A stretch of 64,000 bases of DNA from Chloroflexota bacterium. Its GTDB lineage: Bacteria; Chloroflexota; Anaerolineae; Aggregatilineales; Phototrophicaceae. Positions 34,274 through 44,162 of this stretch are shown here, piece by piece. The notes beneath the pieces were generated by a model. It saw nothing but the letters and a program-made list of their open reading frames with translations, was not told where the DNA came from and ran no database searches. Positions within the stretch are counted from its first letter, which is position 1. Every line of letters starts with the position of its first letter. Location: contig JAPOWG010000040.1 in the NCBI GenBank assembly GCA_026707745.1, positions 1 to 64,000 on the forward strand, in the 5' to 3' direction. The translations under genes were made by a program, and so were the position numbers.

Positions 34274-36184
34274 CTATCCCGGAATGCTGAACCACCCTAT
34301 GGGCAAAATCTTCCCGTACTCGCCGGATGCGATATCGGTGCCAAAGACCTTCGCGTGCGGAGGATATCGGTCATAGACCATGACCACAACCCTATATTCG
34401 CCAGGTGACAGATCCGACGTGGACAACTCCACAACGAACCACTTTAGGACGTCATGGTAAAGATGACGATCCGGGTTGATTTGAGCGACTTTTTGCCCGT
34501 CCAGCGAATGGATCTGAATTGAGATATTGTATTGATACAGGAGCGCTTTGTCGGCCACTTCCCATCCGGTCACGACGCGCAGGACATCGCGATCGGGAAT
34601 GAAATCAGCGAATTTGTCAACGATGGAGATGCCATTGTCGTAGCGAATCGGCTGGTATTTGCGGTCACAGTCCAGCGTATGGTAGACATAGCGCTCTACG
34701 CGAAGTTCCGCTTCGTCCAAAACAAGTTTACAAGGCGCATAATCTCTCTCGACGATTGACCTGGTTCGGTCGAAGATCTCGGGTTTGTTCGAGGGATTGT
34801 AGGCGAAGAGAAGATAGGGATGGTCTTCCAGCTTGTCCGGTATATCCTCCTCGAGTTGAGCGTCATCAAGATTCGTTCGAATGAAGCTGCCATCGACGCC
34901 CATAAGCGTCTCAAAATAGTAGTCCGCCGTACTCTTGCCAACTTTACCCCGGCGTATGATGAAGTTAATGTCAGAGAATCCGACCACGAAATCCTCTTCA
35001 GAGACGATATCCCGAAGAGACAGTACATAATCGTAGATAGGGGGATAGCTCTGGAGGGCGCGAATCGTACCCTGAAACGCGACATAGCCGTCCCAACCCC
35101 GTAAAATGAATCCGGACCCGAGATAAACCCCCAGGATAATCAGCGGCAGCGCGCGGGGCCGTAACCAAGCCAAACCACTGCCAACGATTAGCGCGGCGGG
35201 GTAGAAGACGATAAAGAAATAGCGAGACCGGCGTATAGGAATCAGTCTAACGGCTTCATTCACCGACAATAGAAGCGCCAGGATGACAAATGCAAGCACC
35301 CAAAAAGGTAAGGCTTTTTTCAGGTTCTCGCGCTTCCGCGAGTGCAAGGCGGCCGCGACAAAGGCGATCAGAATCACTAACCAGTTTCCGTTAGACAGCA
35401 GTTGGAGAAAGACGTCTACCGCCTGCGCAAAGGGCATCTCTCCCCAAGCGTCATATTTTGTTGTCACTCCTATGTAAGTTACTGGAAGCCAAGGCAGGTA
35501 TAATACGCCGACAAGCAAAAAGGCCGCGGCAGTATGAATCCAGCGCTTCGTTTTGGGAACGAATATCAGGTGATAGAAGCCGACAGCCAGGAAAACGAAG
35601 AATGAATAAGGCTGGGCATAAAGTGACAGCGTTGCCGTGAGGATCAGCCCGAACCAACGAACTCTGCCAATAGTCGACTTTGATTGCACGATGTGCAAGT
35701 AATTCCAGAGCATGGCTACAAGCATAGCGGCTTGCGCGGTATACATTCGGATTTCGTGAAAGTACTCCAACCAGAAGACGTTCAGCCCCAGAAAAGCGCT
35801 GGCCCACAGTCCCGCGCGCCAACCCAGAAAATCCGCCCCAATACGGTATACCCAGGCGACCGTCAGAACCCCAAAGAAAAGCGTTAAGCAGCGCAAGACG
35901 GCATGGTGCCATCCCACAAGCGCGCCCCAACCCGCCAGCAATTCAAAGAACAAGGGCCCGTGCTTGGGGCTATGCGTACTGATCGAGTGAAGCACGTCCA
36001 CCGGCGAAAAGGGCCCGGTCAAGCCGCCGGCATGGCCGATCGAAGTCAGTTCATCGTACCAGATGACATCGGCGTTTATTCCACCCGCCGCCAGCAGCGT
36101 CACCAGCAGTAATAGCGGCAGCATGCACCACCAGCGAGGAAGAGCCTGGAATGAGCTAGGTTTGCTTGCGCCTGGATCTAGCAT
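34274..36184 (-). CDS. GT-C membrane glycosyltransferase, array copy 1
   Basis: 636 residues of the GT39/ArnT-like type. The first periplasmic loop carries the acidic pair Asp44-Glu45 (IWYDELTS), where PMT and ArnT have their catalytic Asp. A second loop has H143-E-I-R146-M-Y. About ten helices run to residue 385, including IPIRRSRYFFIVF. The last 240 residues are exported, with LMGVDGSF and a beta-rich end (LSPGEYRVVVMVYDR). It is the most divergent of the seven copies: the RMRYF motif is RSRYF and QLGIDG is LMGVDG. Such enzymes transfer sugars from polyprenyl-phosphate donors outside the cell. It begins six bases after copy 2. Confidence 0.83.
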   Translation of the reverse strand: MLDPGASKPSSFQALPRWWCMLPLLLLVTLLAAGGINADVIWYDELTSIGHAGGLTGPFSPVDVLHSISTHSPKHGPLFFELLAGWGALVGWHHAVLRCLTLFFGVLTVAWVYRIGADFLGWRAGLWASAFLGLNVFWLEYFHEIRMYTAQAAMLVAMLWNYLHIVQSKSTIGRVRWFGLILTATLSLYAQPYSFFVFLAVGFYHLIFVPKTKRWIHTAAAFLLVGVLYLPWLPVTYIGVTTKYDAWGEMPFAQAVDVFLQLLSNGNWLVILIAFVAAALHSRKRENLKKALPFWVLAFVILALLLSVNEAVRLIPIRRSRYFFIVFYPAALIVGSGLAWLRPRALPLIILGVYLGSGFILRGWDGYVAFQGTIRALQSYPPIYDYVLSLRDIVSEEDFVVGFSDINFIIRRGKVGKSTADYYFETLMGVDGSFIRTNLDDAQLEEDIPDKLEDHPYLLFAYNPSNKPEIFDRTRSIVERDYAPCKLVLDEAELRVERYVYHTLDCDRKYQPIRYDNGISIVDKFADFIPDRDVLRVVTGWEVADKALLYQYNISIQIHSLDGQKVAQINPDRHLYHDVLKWFVVELSTSDLSPGEYRVVVMVYDRYPPHAKVFGTDIASGEYGKILPIGWFSIPG

Positions 36185-36190
36185 GAGCGT

Positions 36191-38134
36191 CTAGGCTTCG
36201 ACAGAGATGGTCAAGAGCGGCAGAAGCTGGCCGGTTTCGCCACTGGTTAAGTCCATGCCCCCGACTCTCTCGCCAGTGTCGCGATCGTATAGGATAACCA
36301 CGAGGCGGTAGACCCCCGGAGAAAGTTGACGAACCGGCTGGAATTCCAATTCGTGCCATTTCAAGATGCGGTTATAGAGATGCCAATCAGCCTGCCAGTA
36401 TTTCTCCCATTGAGAATCCAGCAATTGTATCGAGATATTGTATTGGTCAAGCTGCTCATCGGACGCGACTTCCCAACCGGTGACGATCCGGAACAGGTCC
36501 TTCGTCGCATCGTACTCGCCGAACCTGTCGACGATGATGATTCCGTTTTCGAAATGAATGGGCCGGTATACGTGCTGACAGCCGGCCAGAGGATTCACGA
36601 AACGCTGAACAAATAGATCTTCCCTATCAATGACCGCCTCGCAAGCAATGTAGCGGGTCGCGATATACTCGTACACGTCTTCGTGATTCTTTTTGAGGTC
36701 ATTTGGATGGTACGTGAGCAAGATATAGGGATGTCGATCGATCTTGCGAACGAGATCGTTCATCAAACGTTCCCCACCCCAGCGCCACGGAATAAAGGCG
36801 CCGTCGATACCCAACTGCGCGTCGGTGTAATAGTCAATCACGTTATCGCCAAACTTGTAGACATTGTTCACATAATCGACGAAGGAAAAGCCCAGCAAGA
36901 AGTCTTCCGCCCGAACCTTGCCAAGCAGCGCGTCCCTGTATTCGTGTATCGGCGGGTGAAGACGCGCCTTCTGCATACCGCCAATATAGTCTAACAGTTG
37001 TTGTGAGCGATAGAATTGGTAACCCGCGAATATCCAAATGAACGCGAACAAAAAAGTGGCGCGATGCCAACGTGGCATTGATGTAAGGCCAAAGGCGCAG
37101 ATCATGACGAATGGGATCCACAAGATGAGGAAATAGCGCATGCGCTTTACGGGGATGATGCCCACAAGCTCGTTAAGCAAAGTGATCAACAGCAATACCG
37201 CCAGCGACACCAGCGCGAATTTCCAGGCGACGCCGGAGCGGGTGCGCCACAAAGAGTAAATCACAATCCCTGCAAACAACGGGATCAACAAGTTCTGACC
37301 ATTGAAGAGCAGGAAAGCAAAATTATAGATCAATTCCGGGATAGACGCCGCGGCAGTCGTCACTTTCACGTTTTCCGCGGCCAACTCAATGGCTGCAAAC
37401 AATGTTGGCAAATACGGCAAAAACAGCAGCCCGGAAAGGCCCCAAACGATCAGCAAACGAAGCCAGCGCGCCGACCGTGGCGCAAATAGCAGGTGGTACA
37501 AGCCGAGCAGCGCGAAAACCAGCAGCGAGAATACATGTGTATAGAGTAGAGCCAAGGCAGTCAAGAAGAATGCGATCCAGTACAGGCGGGATACTTGCTG
37601 AATGTGAGCAATTCGCCAATACAACCAGGCCTGCATGGCGAAGAGCAATAACAGCATCGTATACATGCGGATATCGTGGAAGAAGAGGATCACATAGGCC
37701 GATGTGCTCATGAGCAGCGCCGCAATCAAACCTGTCCGCCGGCAGAATACTTCTGTTGAAAGGCGATACAGCCAGGCAATCATAAGTACCCCGGACAGAA
37801 CCGAAAACATGCGCATGGAAACCTGGGACCATCCGACCAATTGTGCCCATACCGATCCCAGCAGGTAATATAGCGGTACATGATCCGAACTATAGGCGGT
37901 GATCGAATTGATGATCTGCTGTGGGCTATAGGGCGGATCGAAGACACCCATATTGGTCAGAGAATACAATTCATCCGCCCAAATCGGTTCCGTATTCAGT
38001 CCATTAGCGCCGCAAGCAAAAGCCATCAGCATTACGATAGTCAGCCACACCAGCGCTGTTCCGCGGCCGATTGCCCAACTGTTTGCGTCCTGCTCCGCAT
38101 AACGCTGTGAACTACTGGATTTTGCAGCGTCCAT
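36191..38134 (-). CDS. GT-C membrane glycosyltransferase, array copy 2
   Basis: 647 residues. Asp54-Glu55 in IWADELYSLTNMG and H153-D-I-R156-M-Y are the paired loop motifs. VKRMRYFLILW marks a later helix. The exported part has the shared AQLGIDGAFIPWR segment, DRHPYILLTYHPND, a Cys in IACEAVIDRE, and the C-terminal beta domain (LSPGVYRLVVILYDRDTG, GGMDLTSGETG). Copies 2, 3 and 4 share an NMG-(V/G)-F-(D) loop and a TSAY helix, and form one subgroup. The start MDAAK resembles that chosen for copy 4. Donor and acceptor are unknown. Confidence 0.83.
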   Translation of the reverse strand: MDAAKSSSSQRYAEQDANSWAIGRGTALVWLTIVMLMAFACGANGLNTEPIWADELYSLTNMGVFDPPYSPQQIINSITAYSSDHVPLYYLLGSVWAQLVGWSQVSMRMFSVLSGVLMIAWLYRLSTEVFCRRTGLIAALLMSTSAYVILFFHDIRMYTMLLLLFAMQAWLYWRIAHIQQVSRLYWIAFFLTALALLYTHVFSLLVFALLGLYHLLFAPRSARWLRLLIVWGLSGLLFLPYLPTLFAAIELAAENVKVTTAAASIPELIYNFAFLLFNGQNLLIPLFAGIVIYSLWRTRSGVAWKFALVSLAVLLLITLLNELVGIIPVKRMRYFLILWIPFVMICAFGLTSMPRWHRATFLFAFIWIFAGYQFYRSQQLLDYIGGMQKARLHPPIHEYRDALLGKVRAEDFLLGFSFVDYVNNVYKFGDNVIDYYTDAQLGIDGAFIPWRWGGERLMNDLVRKIDRHPYILLTYHPNDLKKNHEDVYEYIATRYIACEAVIDREDLFVQRFVNPLAGCQHVYRPIHFENGIIIVDRFGEYDATKDLFRIVTGWEVASDEQLDQYNISIQLLDSQWEKYWQADWHLYNRILKWHELEFQPVRQLSPGVYRLVVILYDRDTGERVGGMDLTSGETGQLLPLLTISVEA

Positions 38135-38187
38135 AGCTTGATTCCGTACCTGTAGGTCTGCGACGGCAGAGGTTGATCAATTAGCGC

Positions 38188-40131
38188 TCACGTTTCTACG
38201 GTAAACGAGACTATCGGAAAGATATTGTCGCGTCCGCCGCCGGCCTGGTCGACTCCGCCCACTTTCTTCCCCGATTCGCGATCGTAGAGGATGACCATCA
38301 AACGATAGTCGCCGGGCGGCAGATCCTCGGTAGACAATTCGGCACTAAACCACGTGAGAATATTATCATAAAGATGGCGGTCGATTTGCGCTCCCAGCCG
38401 TTGCCAATCCGGTGTGATGAATTGCAAGGACAAATTGTACTGATATAGCGCCTCTTCGCTCTCCACTTCCCAGCCGGTAAGGACATAAACTTTCCGTTCT
38501 TCCGGAGCATATTGGGCGAAACGATCGACCAGCGTCACGCCGTTTTCATATGCTATCGGTCGGTATTCGCGGTCACAGGCCAAACGTGAATTGACATAGC
38601 GCTGGACAAAGAGTTGCGGTTGTTCTACCACGACATCGCATTGTAAATAATTGCTTTCGATGACTTCGCGCACTCGCTGGTAACTGTTTGGCAAATCTTG
38701 AGGATCAAAGGCAAACAGTAGATATGGCTGATTGCCCATCCATTGCCTGATCTCACCTTCCAGCCATTCTCCGTAGGCGCCACGACGGATGAAGGCGCCA
38801 TCGATACCCAGTTGCTCTTGCGTGTAATAATCGGCCACACTCTTGCCCAGTGTCAGGACTTTGTTCACATGACTGCTCTTAGAGAATCCCAGAAGATAAT
38901 CCTCCGAGCGCAGTTTGCCTTTTAGATGCCAGACATATTCAGGCAGAGGCGGATAGAGCCTGGTAAACACCATACTGCCTACATGGTTCATGATCTCTTC
39001 CGAACGGTAATACTGATAGCCGGACACAAGCCAGACGATGAGTACGATTCCGCTCACCAGCCGCCGCCGCGGCATATTCCCCAGGCAGGCGCCCAGAATC
39101 AATACAACCGGGATCCAGATTACGATGAAATAGCGCATTCTGGTTAAGGGAATGATGCCGATCAATTCATTGGCCACGATGATGAAAGTCACCATTGTGA
39201 ACGGAATCGTCAAGATCTTTATCAAGCGCAGCGGACGTCGGCGCGCTACTACAAAAGCAAGAACTCCTACCAGCATGGCGCCCGTCAGCCAGTTGCCATT
39301 GCTCAAAAGCAAAGATAAGGTCCGAAGCAACTCCGGGGCAGAAGCCGCCCGAGTGGTGACATCCGCTTTTTCAGAGGCGCGCTGTATGCCATCAAGCAGG
39401 ACCGGCAGGTATGGAAGGAAAAGAAGAGCGCCGATAGCCCATCCCAATAGTATCTGCCACCAGCGACGGGATCGCAGCCCAAAGAGCAAATGAAAGACGC
39501 CTAATCCCGCAAACAATATACCGGCAAAAAAGTGCGTATAAAAAAGCGCCACCGTCGACAAGGCGAAGGCGACAAGAGTCAGACGTTCATTCTTGGATTT
39601 GCGTTCCAAAACTCTCCAATACAGCCACATGTGCATTGCGCTAAACATCAGGAACAGTGAATACATACGGAAGTCATGGATATACAGGACCATGTAGGCC
39701 GAGGTACCCAAGAGACTTGCGGCAGCCAGGCCGGCAAAACGATCAAACATGTCGCTCGTCAGGCGATACGTCCAGGCAATCATGAGTACGCCTGCGAATA
39801 CCGGCAACAAGCGCAGGGCGAATTGCGTCCATCCCACGAAATTTGCCCAGCCGGCGCCAAGCAAGAAGAAGAGTGGCACATGATCGGGGAAGTTCTCGGC
39901 TACTGAATTGACAACTTCTGCCGGCGAATAGGGACCGTCAAATCCACCCATGTTGGTAATGGCGTATAGCTCATCGGTCCAGATGGAGTCGGTATTCAAC
40001 CCATTGGCGCCAAATGCAAAAACGCAGAGGAGAACGAACGCCATCGGCAAAGACGACGCGCCCTTGCGGATATTTTCATGGCTGTCAGCGAAGATGCCGC
40101 CGCGTTTCAGTTTCAAGTCCAGATCTCCCAT
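38188..40131 (-). CDS. GT-C membrane glycosyltransferase, array copy 3
   Basis: 647 residues from the ATG at 40131; a TTG at 40164 would add eleven. The catalytic-loop pair (TDELYAITNMGGF), the HDFRMYS loop and LTRMRYFIVIW are in their usual places. The exported part has EQLGIDGAFIRRG, NQPYLLFAFDPQD, CDVVVEQPQLFVQRYV and a C-terminal domain ending LPPGDYRLMVILYDRESG and KVGGVDQAGGG. It belongs to the copy 2-3-4 subgroup. A gap of 53 bases separates it from copy 2. Confidence 0.83.
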   Translation of the reverse strand: MGDLDLKLKRGGIFADSHENIRKGASSLPMAFVLLCVFAFGANGLNTDSIWTDELYAITNMGGFDGPYSPAEVVNSVAENFPDHVPLFFLLGAGWANFVGWTQFALRLLPVFAGVLMIAWTYRLTSDMFDRFAGLAAASLLGTSAYMVLYIHDFRMYSLFLMFSAMHMWLYWRVLERKSKNERLTLVAFALSTVALFYTHFFAGILFAGLGVFHLLFGLRSRRWWQILLGWAIGALLFLPYLPVLLDGIQRASEKADVTTRAASAPELLRTLSLLLSNGNWLTGAMLVGVLAFVVARRRPLRLIKILTIPFTMVTFIIVANELIGIIPLTRMRYFIVIWIPVVLILGACLGNMPRRRLVSGIVLIVWLVSGYQYYRSEEIMNHVGSMVFTRLYPPLPEYVWHLKGKLRSEDYLLGFSKSSHVNKVLTLGKSVADYYTQEQLGIDGAFIRRGAYGEWLEGEIRQWMGNQPYLLFAFDPQDLPNSYQRVREVIESNYLQCDVVVEQPQLFVQRYVNSRLACDREYRPIAYENGVTLVDRFAQYAPEERKVYVLTGWEVESEEALYQYNLSLQFITPDWQRLGAQIDRHLYDNILTWFSAELSTEDLPPGDYRLMVILYDRESGKKVGGVDQAGGGRDNIFPIVSFTVET

Positions 40132-40185
40132 CTCAGAGCAATCCGGAATCGCGATAATTTCCAAGAATGGGATTGAGCGCTAGCC

Positions 40186-42087
40186 CTATTCTACAGTAAA
40201 CGAACGAATCGGGAGAATCGTGCCCGTTTCGCCTGTGGAAATATCGACTCCGCCGACTTTCTTCCCGCTCTCGGTATTATACAAAATGACAACCAGACGA
40301 TACTCACCGGGCGCGATGCCGGCGATAGGCAGTTCAAGAGTGTTCCACTTTCGCGAAAACTGATGCAGATAAAAGTCGCTATGTCCCTGCTCGACCTTTT
40401 CCCATTGTGGCGTATGAACCTGGAGCGAGAAACTGAAATCATTCAACAAACGCTGGTTGGGTACATCCCAGCCGATCAGTATCGTCAAAAGAGCGGCATC
40501 CGGCTGGAACTGGACATAGCGATCGGCAATTGCAATGCCATTTTCGTATTCGATACGCTGATAATCTCGATCGCAATTCAGGGTGGGATCGACGAATCTC
40601 TGTACATAGAGCGCCCTGGAATCGACCAGGACGTCGCAGGCTTTGTACGTGCTGTGCATCACGTGTTTGGCGCCTTCAAGACCGTCAGGCGAGTTCTGCG
40701 GTTCATACGCGAACAACAGATAAGGATGCCCGTCAATCAATTCGTTCATCTCCTCGACGAGCCAAGGACCGACCGCTCGGCTGCGCACGAATGCGCCGTC
40801 GATCCCTAATTGCAACTGCGTATAATAGTCGGACACGCTCTTGCCATGTTTGTGATCGTGATTGAGATAGTAATTGCGGGCGAAACCGAGCAGGAAGTCT
40901 TCCGACCGAACTTTGTCCCGCAACTGTCTCACATAGTCGTCCAGAGCGGGATAGTTGCGCGTCTTGGACATGCCCCCTATGTAAAGTAGCACATCCTCAG
41001 AATGATAATACTGATACCCGGCAATCGACCAGGCAATCACAAGGATCGGCGCCAGCCATTTCCAGCGTGGCAATAGCGTGATCCCGCGGGCAAAAAGCAA
41101 CAGGAAGGGAAACCAAAGTATCAGGAAATAGCGCATCCGCGAGAGCGGAATCAAACCCACCAGCTCATTAAGCGCGAGCGGGACGACGAGCATTGCAATC
41201 GCAAGAAACATCAGCCGCGAAGAGGCGCGGTCTCGAAGGCGAAGGACGCCATATACGACTGCTACGCCAAAGGGAACCAGAAGCCAGTCAGCGCCATTCG
41301 TCAACAGATGCGCGAACGTCCCAATCAGTTCTCCGATACTCGCGGCGGCCGCCGTCACTTTTTCGGTTTGAGCCGCTTGTTTCAGCGCAGCCAGTGTTGT
41401 GGAAAAATATGGCAGATAAGCAATTGCGGCTATCGCCCATCCCGTCCAAATCTTCATAAAGTAGTTTGATTTGCGCGCAAGAATCAGGTGACGAGCCGCC
41501 AATCCGGCAATTAGTATGACCGAAAACGTATGCGTATAGAGCAGCGATATCGCTGACAGAACAAACAAGATCCAGTTCCACCGATTGCTCGCCCGTCCGC
41601 TCTCCAGTCGCCAGTAGAGCCAACTGTGAACGATCGCAAGCAAAAGCAGCAGCGGGTACATGCGAAAGTCGTGAAAGTGCAGAACCAGGTATGCGGACGT
41701 GCCCATCAAGGTTGATGAAAGCAGACCGCTTCGGTAATCGAAAGCATCGGTCGCATAACGATACAAAAAGGCGATCATCACAATCGCCGTCAAAACAGCA
41801 AACATGCGCAAGGCGAACTGTGTCCAGCCCACGACGCTCGCCCAGCCGGCGCCAAGCAAGAAAAACAGCGGCGCATGATCCGGGCTGTATTGTGAAATCG
41901 AGTAAATGATCTCAGCAGGATCGTAAGGCGGATCAAAGCCGCCCATATTGGAGACAGAAAACAGTTCGTCCGTACGGAAGATATAGCCATTCGCGCCGCT
42001 GACGCCAAGCGCGAAAACCAGCAGAAGAACGATGAGGATGATTGTTAGCCCGCCGGGCTGTCTGAGAGTGTCTTTTGTAGCGTCCAT
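40186..42087 (-). CDS. GT-C membrane glycosyltransferase, array copy 4
   Basis: 633 residues from the ATG at 42087 (MDATKD, like the start of copy 2); in-frame ATG at 42117 and GTG at 42162 are alternatives. It has FRTDELFSVSNMGGFD with the acidic pair at about 40-41. In the other members an IW precedes the (A/T)DEL; here it is IFR. Next come HFHDFRMYP and LSRMRYFLILW. The exported part keeps QLGIDGAFVRSR, GHPYLLFAYEPQN, ACDVLVDSRALYVQRFV, and the C-terminal IAPGEYRLVVILYNTESG and KVGGVDISTGETG. Confidence 0.82.
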   Translation of the reverse strand: MDATKDTLRQPGGLTIILIVLLLVFALGVSGANGYIFRTDELFSVSNMGGFDPPYDPAEIIYSISQYSPDHAPLFFLLGAGWASVVGWTQFALRMFAVLTAIVMIAFLYRYATDAFDYRSGLLSSTLMGTSAYLVLHFHDFRMYPLLLLLAIVHSWLYWRLESGRASNRWNWILFVLSAISLLYTHTFSVILIAGLAARHLILARKSNYFMKIWTGWAIAAIAYLPYFSTTLAALKQAAQTEKVTAAAASIGELIGTFAHLLTNGADWLLVPFGVAVVYGVLRLRDRASSRLMFLAIAMLVVPLALNELVGLIPLSRMRYFLILWFPFLLLFARGITLLPRWKWLAPILVIAWSIAGYQYYHSEDVLLYIGGMSKTRNYPALDDYVRQLRDKVRSEDFLLGFARNYYLNHDHKHGKSVSDYYTQLQLGIDGAFVRSRAVGPWLVEEMNELIDGHPYLLFAYEPQNSPDGLEGAKHVMHSTYKACDVLVDSRALYVQRFVDPTLNCDRDYQRIEYENGIAIADRYVQFQPDAALLTILIGWDVPNQRLLNDFSFSLQVHTPQWEKVEQGHSDFYLHQFSRKWNTLELPIAGIAPGEYRLVVILYNTESGKKVGGVDISTGETGTILPIRSFTVE

Positions 42088-42170
42088 AATTCGAGATGCG
42101 ATGGCTGTTGGCTCCATAGTTGTCGGGCGGCCGAGCCTTACCTTGAAGGTCTCGTCCACCACAAATGGTT

Positions 42171-44081
42171 CTAGGCGTCGATGGAAAAACGCAGTATTGG
42201 AAGTATGCCGGCCGATTCGCCGCTGAGTTCATCGACGCCTTGGACTTTGGATCCGTTCTCTCGATTGTACAAGATCAACACGAGCCGATAGTCGTCGGCG
42301 GGCAGATCTGCAGTGGACAGCTCGATGACGTTCCAAGGGACCAGATCGTCATAAAGGTGTCGATCGACTTGGCGCAGTTTCTGCCAATCAGGCGTGCTGA
42401 TCTGCAGCGAAATATTAAATGAGTCCAGCATGTCGTAGTCCGGGACGTCCCACCAACTCAATACCCGAATTCTTTGGGCTTTCGGGTCGAATTCCGTAGC
42501 TCGGTCCAATAGACGAACACCATTCTCATATTGAATTGACACAGGTTCGTGGTCGCAGCCCATAACGGGATGGGCAAATTTGCGGATTGACAACGTGGGC
42601 TCGTCTACCAGCAGATCACAGGGACTTAGTGCTTCTCGAACAACTTCCAGCGCTCTCGCGTAGTTGAGCGGGACATCACTCGGATCGTGCGCGAGCAAAA
42701 CATGCGGATGCGCGGCGAGTATGTCGCGCGTGTCTTCTGAAAGCCGGTAGCGCTTAAGATTGGCATGAAGAAACACGCCATCAATGCCAAGTTGGGCATC
42801 CAGGTAGTAGTCGGAGATACTCCAATCATAGCCTTCTCGCTTTTCGTTGAGAGAAAGCGACTCCGAAAAGCCGACCAGGAAATCTCCCGGGCTTACCTTA
42901 TCTTTAAGCGAAGAAGTAAAGTACTGCAAAGACGGGTATTCGCCGGACAGAGCGGAGAATCCCGCGTATTGAAGTATCTGTCCGGATCGCTCAAAACTGA
43001 TTCGCGCTAAAGCCCATATAAAAACGAGAATGACAATAATCACAGTTGAACGAGACAGCAAACTTATACTGTAGGCAAGAATAACTATGCATGGGAACCA
43101 CAACAAAAGAAAATAGCGCATTCGGCTTACGGTTATAAGGTCAAACATCCAGCTTACCAGCACAAAAGCGGCGCCCAAAACAGCTGTTAGTAGCAAGAGT
43201 TTTGTGATCTCGGGAAGTCTTTTGCCCCAGTGCCGGTAGGCGAGATTTAAAGCCAAGGGAATAAAGAGAACGCCCAGGCCGTTAGTGAGCAGCGCAACCA
43301 GGGGCTGGGCCAATTGTGTCGCCAGTACGGCGCGTTCGGTTGCACCCCAAGTTACTGCGCCCGATAGCATCGTCCACAAATGCGGTAGAAAAAGCGCCAC
43401 GCAAGCGGTCCACCCGCCTAACACCAGCTTGGTCCGGCTCGAACGGCGGTCTACAAGTATGTGAGTCGCGCCCAGCGCAGCCAGCATGACAAGGCCAAAT
43501 ACGTGCGTATACAACATCGCCAAGCCCGATACGACGAATAGTGCCAACAGGCGCCGCGAATGACGCGCGCCGCGATTAAGCCGCCAATAGAGCCAGGAAT
43601 GGATGACTGCTAAAAGCAAAAGCAGTGTGTAACCCCGTATTTCATGAAAATAGACCAAGACGAACGCGTTGTTCGCCATGAGAAATGCGGCTATAAGCGC
43701 TGTTCGTTTGTCAACGGTAGCTCTCACGTATCCATATAGCGCCGCAATCATCGCAATGCCAGCCAACAGCGAAGGGTAGCGCATTGAGAATTGAGACCAC
43801 CCTGCCAGGTGGGACCATCCTGCTCCCAACAGGAAATAAAGCGGCACGTGATCTCGCGCGCGCAGTGAAATGGATTCCAAAACCTGCATCGGCGTATGAT
43901 GAGCGTCAAACGCGCCCATGTGCGCCAATGATGACAGCTCGTCGGCCCAGATGACGTCAGCATTTAAACCATATAGACCAAAAGAATATGCCAGCAACAG
44001 GACCAGCGCCATCAGAATCAGCGCCGACACTCGCGCGCGTTCAAGCGACCCGTCTGGTGGAATCTCACTCAGAATTGACAT
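42171..44081 (-). CDS. GT-C membrane glycosyltransferase, array copy 5
   Basis: 636 residues from the ATG at 44081; a TTG at 44147 would add 22. IWADELSSLAHMGAFD carries the acidic pair (47-48), followed by YFHEIRGYT and VSRMRYFLLLW. The exported part has AQLGIDGVFLHANLKRYRL, AAHPHVLLAHDPSDVPLNYA, CDLLVDEPTLSIRKFAHPVM and a C-terminal domain with LPADDYRLVLILYNRENG. Copies 5, 6 and 7 share LLAHDPS-(x)-VPLNYA and the helix-1 AHMGAF loop (FMGAF in copy 6), so they form a second subgroup. Confidence 0.83.
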   Translation of the reverse strand: MSILSEIPPDGSLERARVSALILMALVLLLAYSFGLYGLNADVIWADELSSLAHMGAFDAHHTPMQVLESISLRARDHVPLYFLLGAGWSHLAGWSQFSMRYPSLLAGIAMIAALYGYVRATVDKRTALIAAFLMANNAFVLVYFHEIRGYTLLLLLAVIHSWLYWRLNRGARHSRRLLALFVVSGLAMLYTHVFGLVMLAALGATHILVDRRSSRTKLVLGGWTACVALFLPHLWTMLSGAVTWGATERAVLATQLAQPLVALLTNGLGVLFIPLALNLAYRHWGKRLPEITKLLLLTAVLGAAFVLVSWMFDLITVSRMRYFLLLWFPCIVILAYSISLLSRSTVIIVILVFIWALARISFERSGQILQYAGFSALSGEYPSLQYFTSSLKDKVSPGDFLVGFSESLSLNEKREGYDWSISDYYLDAQLGIDGVFLHANLKRYRLSEDTRDILAAHPHVLLAHDPSDVPLNYARALEVVREALSPCDLLVDEPTLSIRKFAHPVMGCDHEPVSIQYENGVRLLDRATEFDPKAQRIRVLSWWDVPDYDMLDSFNISLQISTPDWQKLRQVDRHLYDDLVPWNVIELSTADLPADDYRLVLILYNRENGSKVQGVDELSGESAGILPILRFSIDA

Positions 44082-44162
44082 AACGTAGATAGATGCTTCA
44101 GCGCGGGTAGTCCTAACGCCTGACGCGCCAAGTTGATTTGGAGGCAACAGGTATCGTCGATT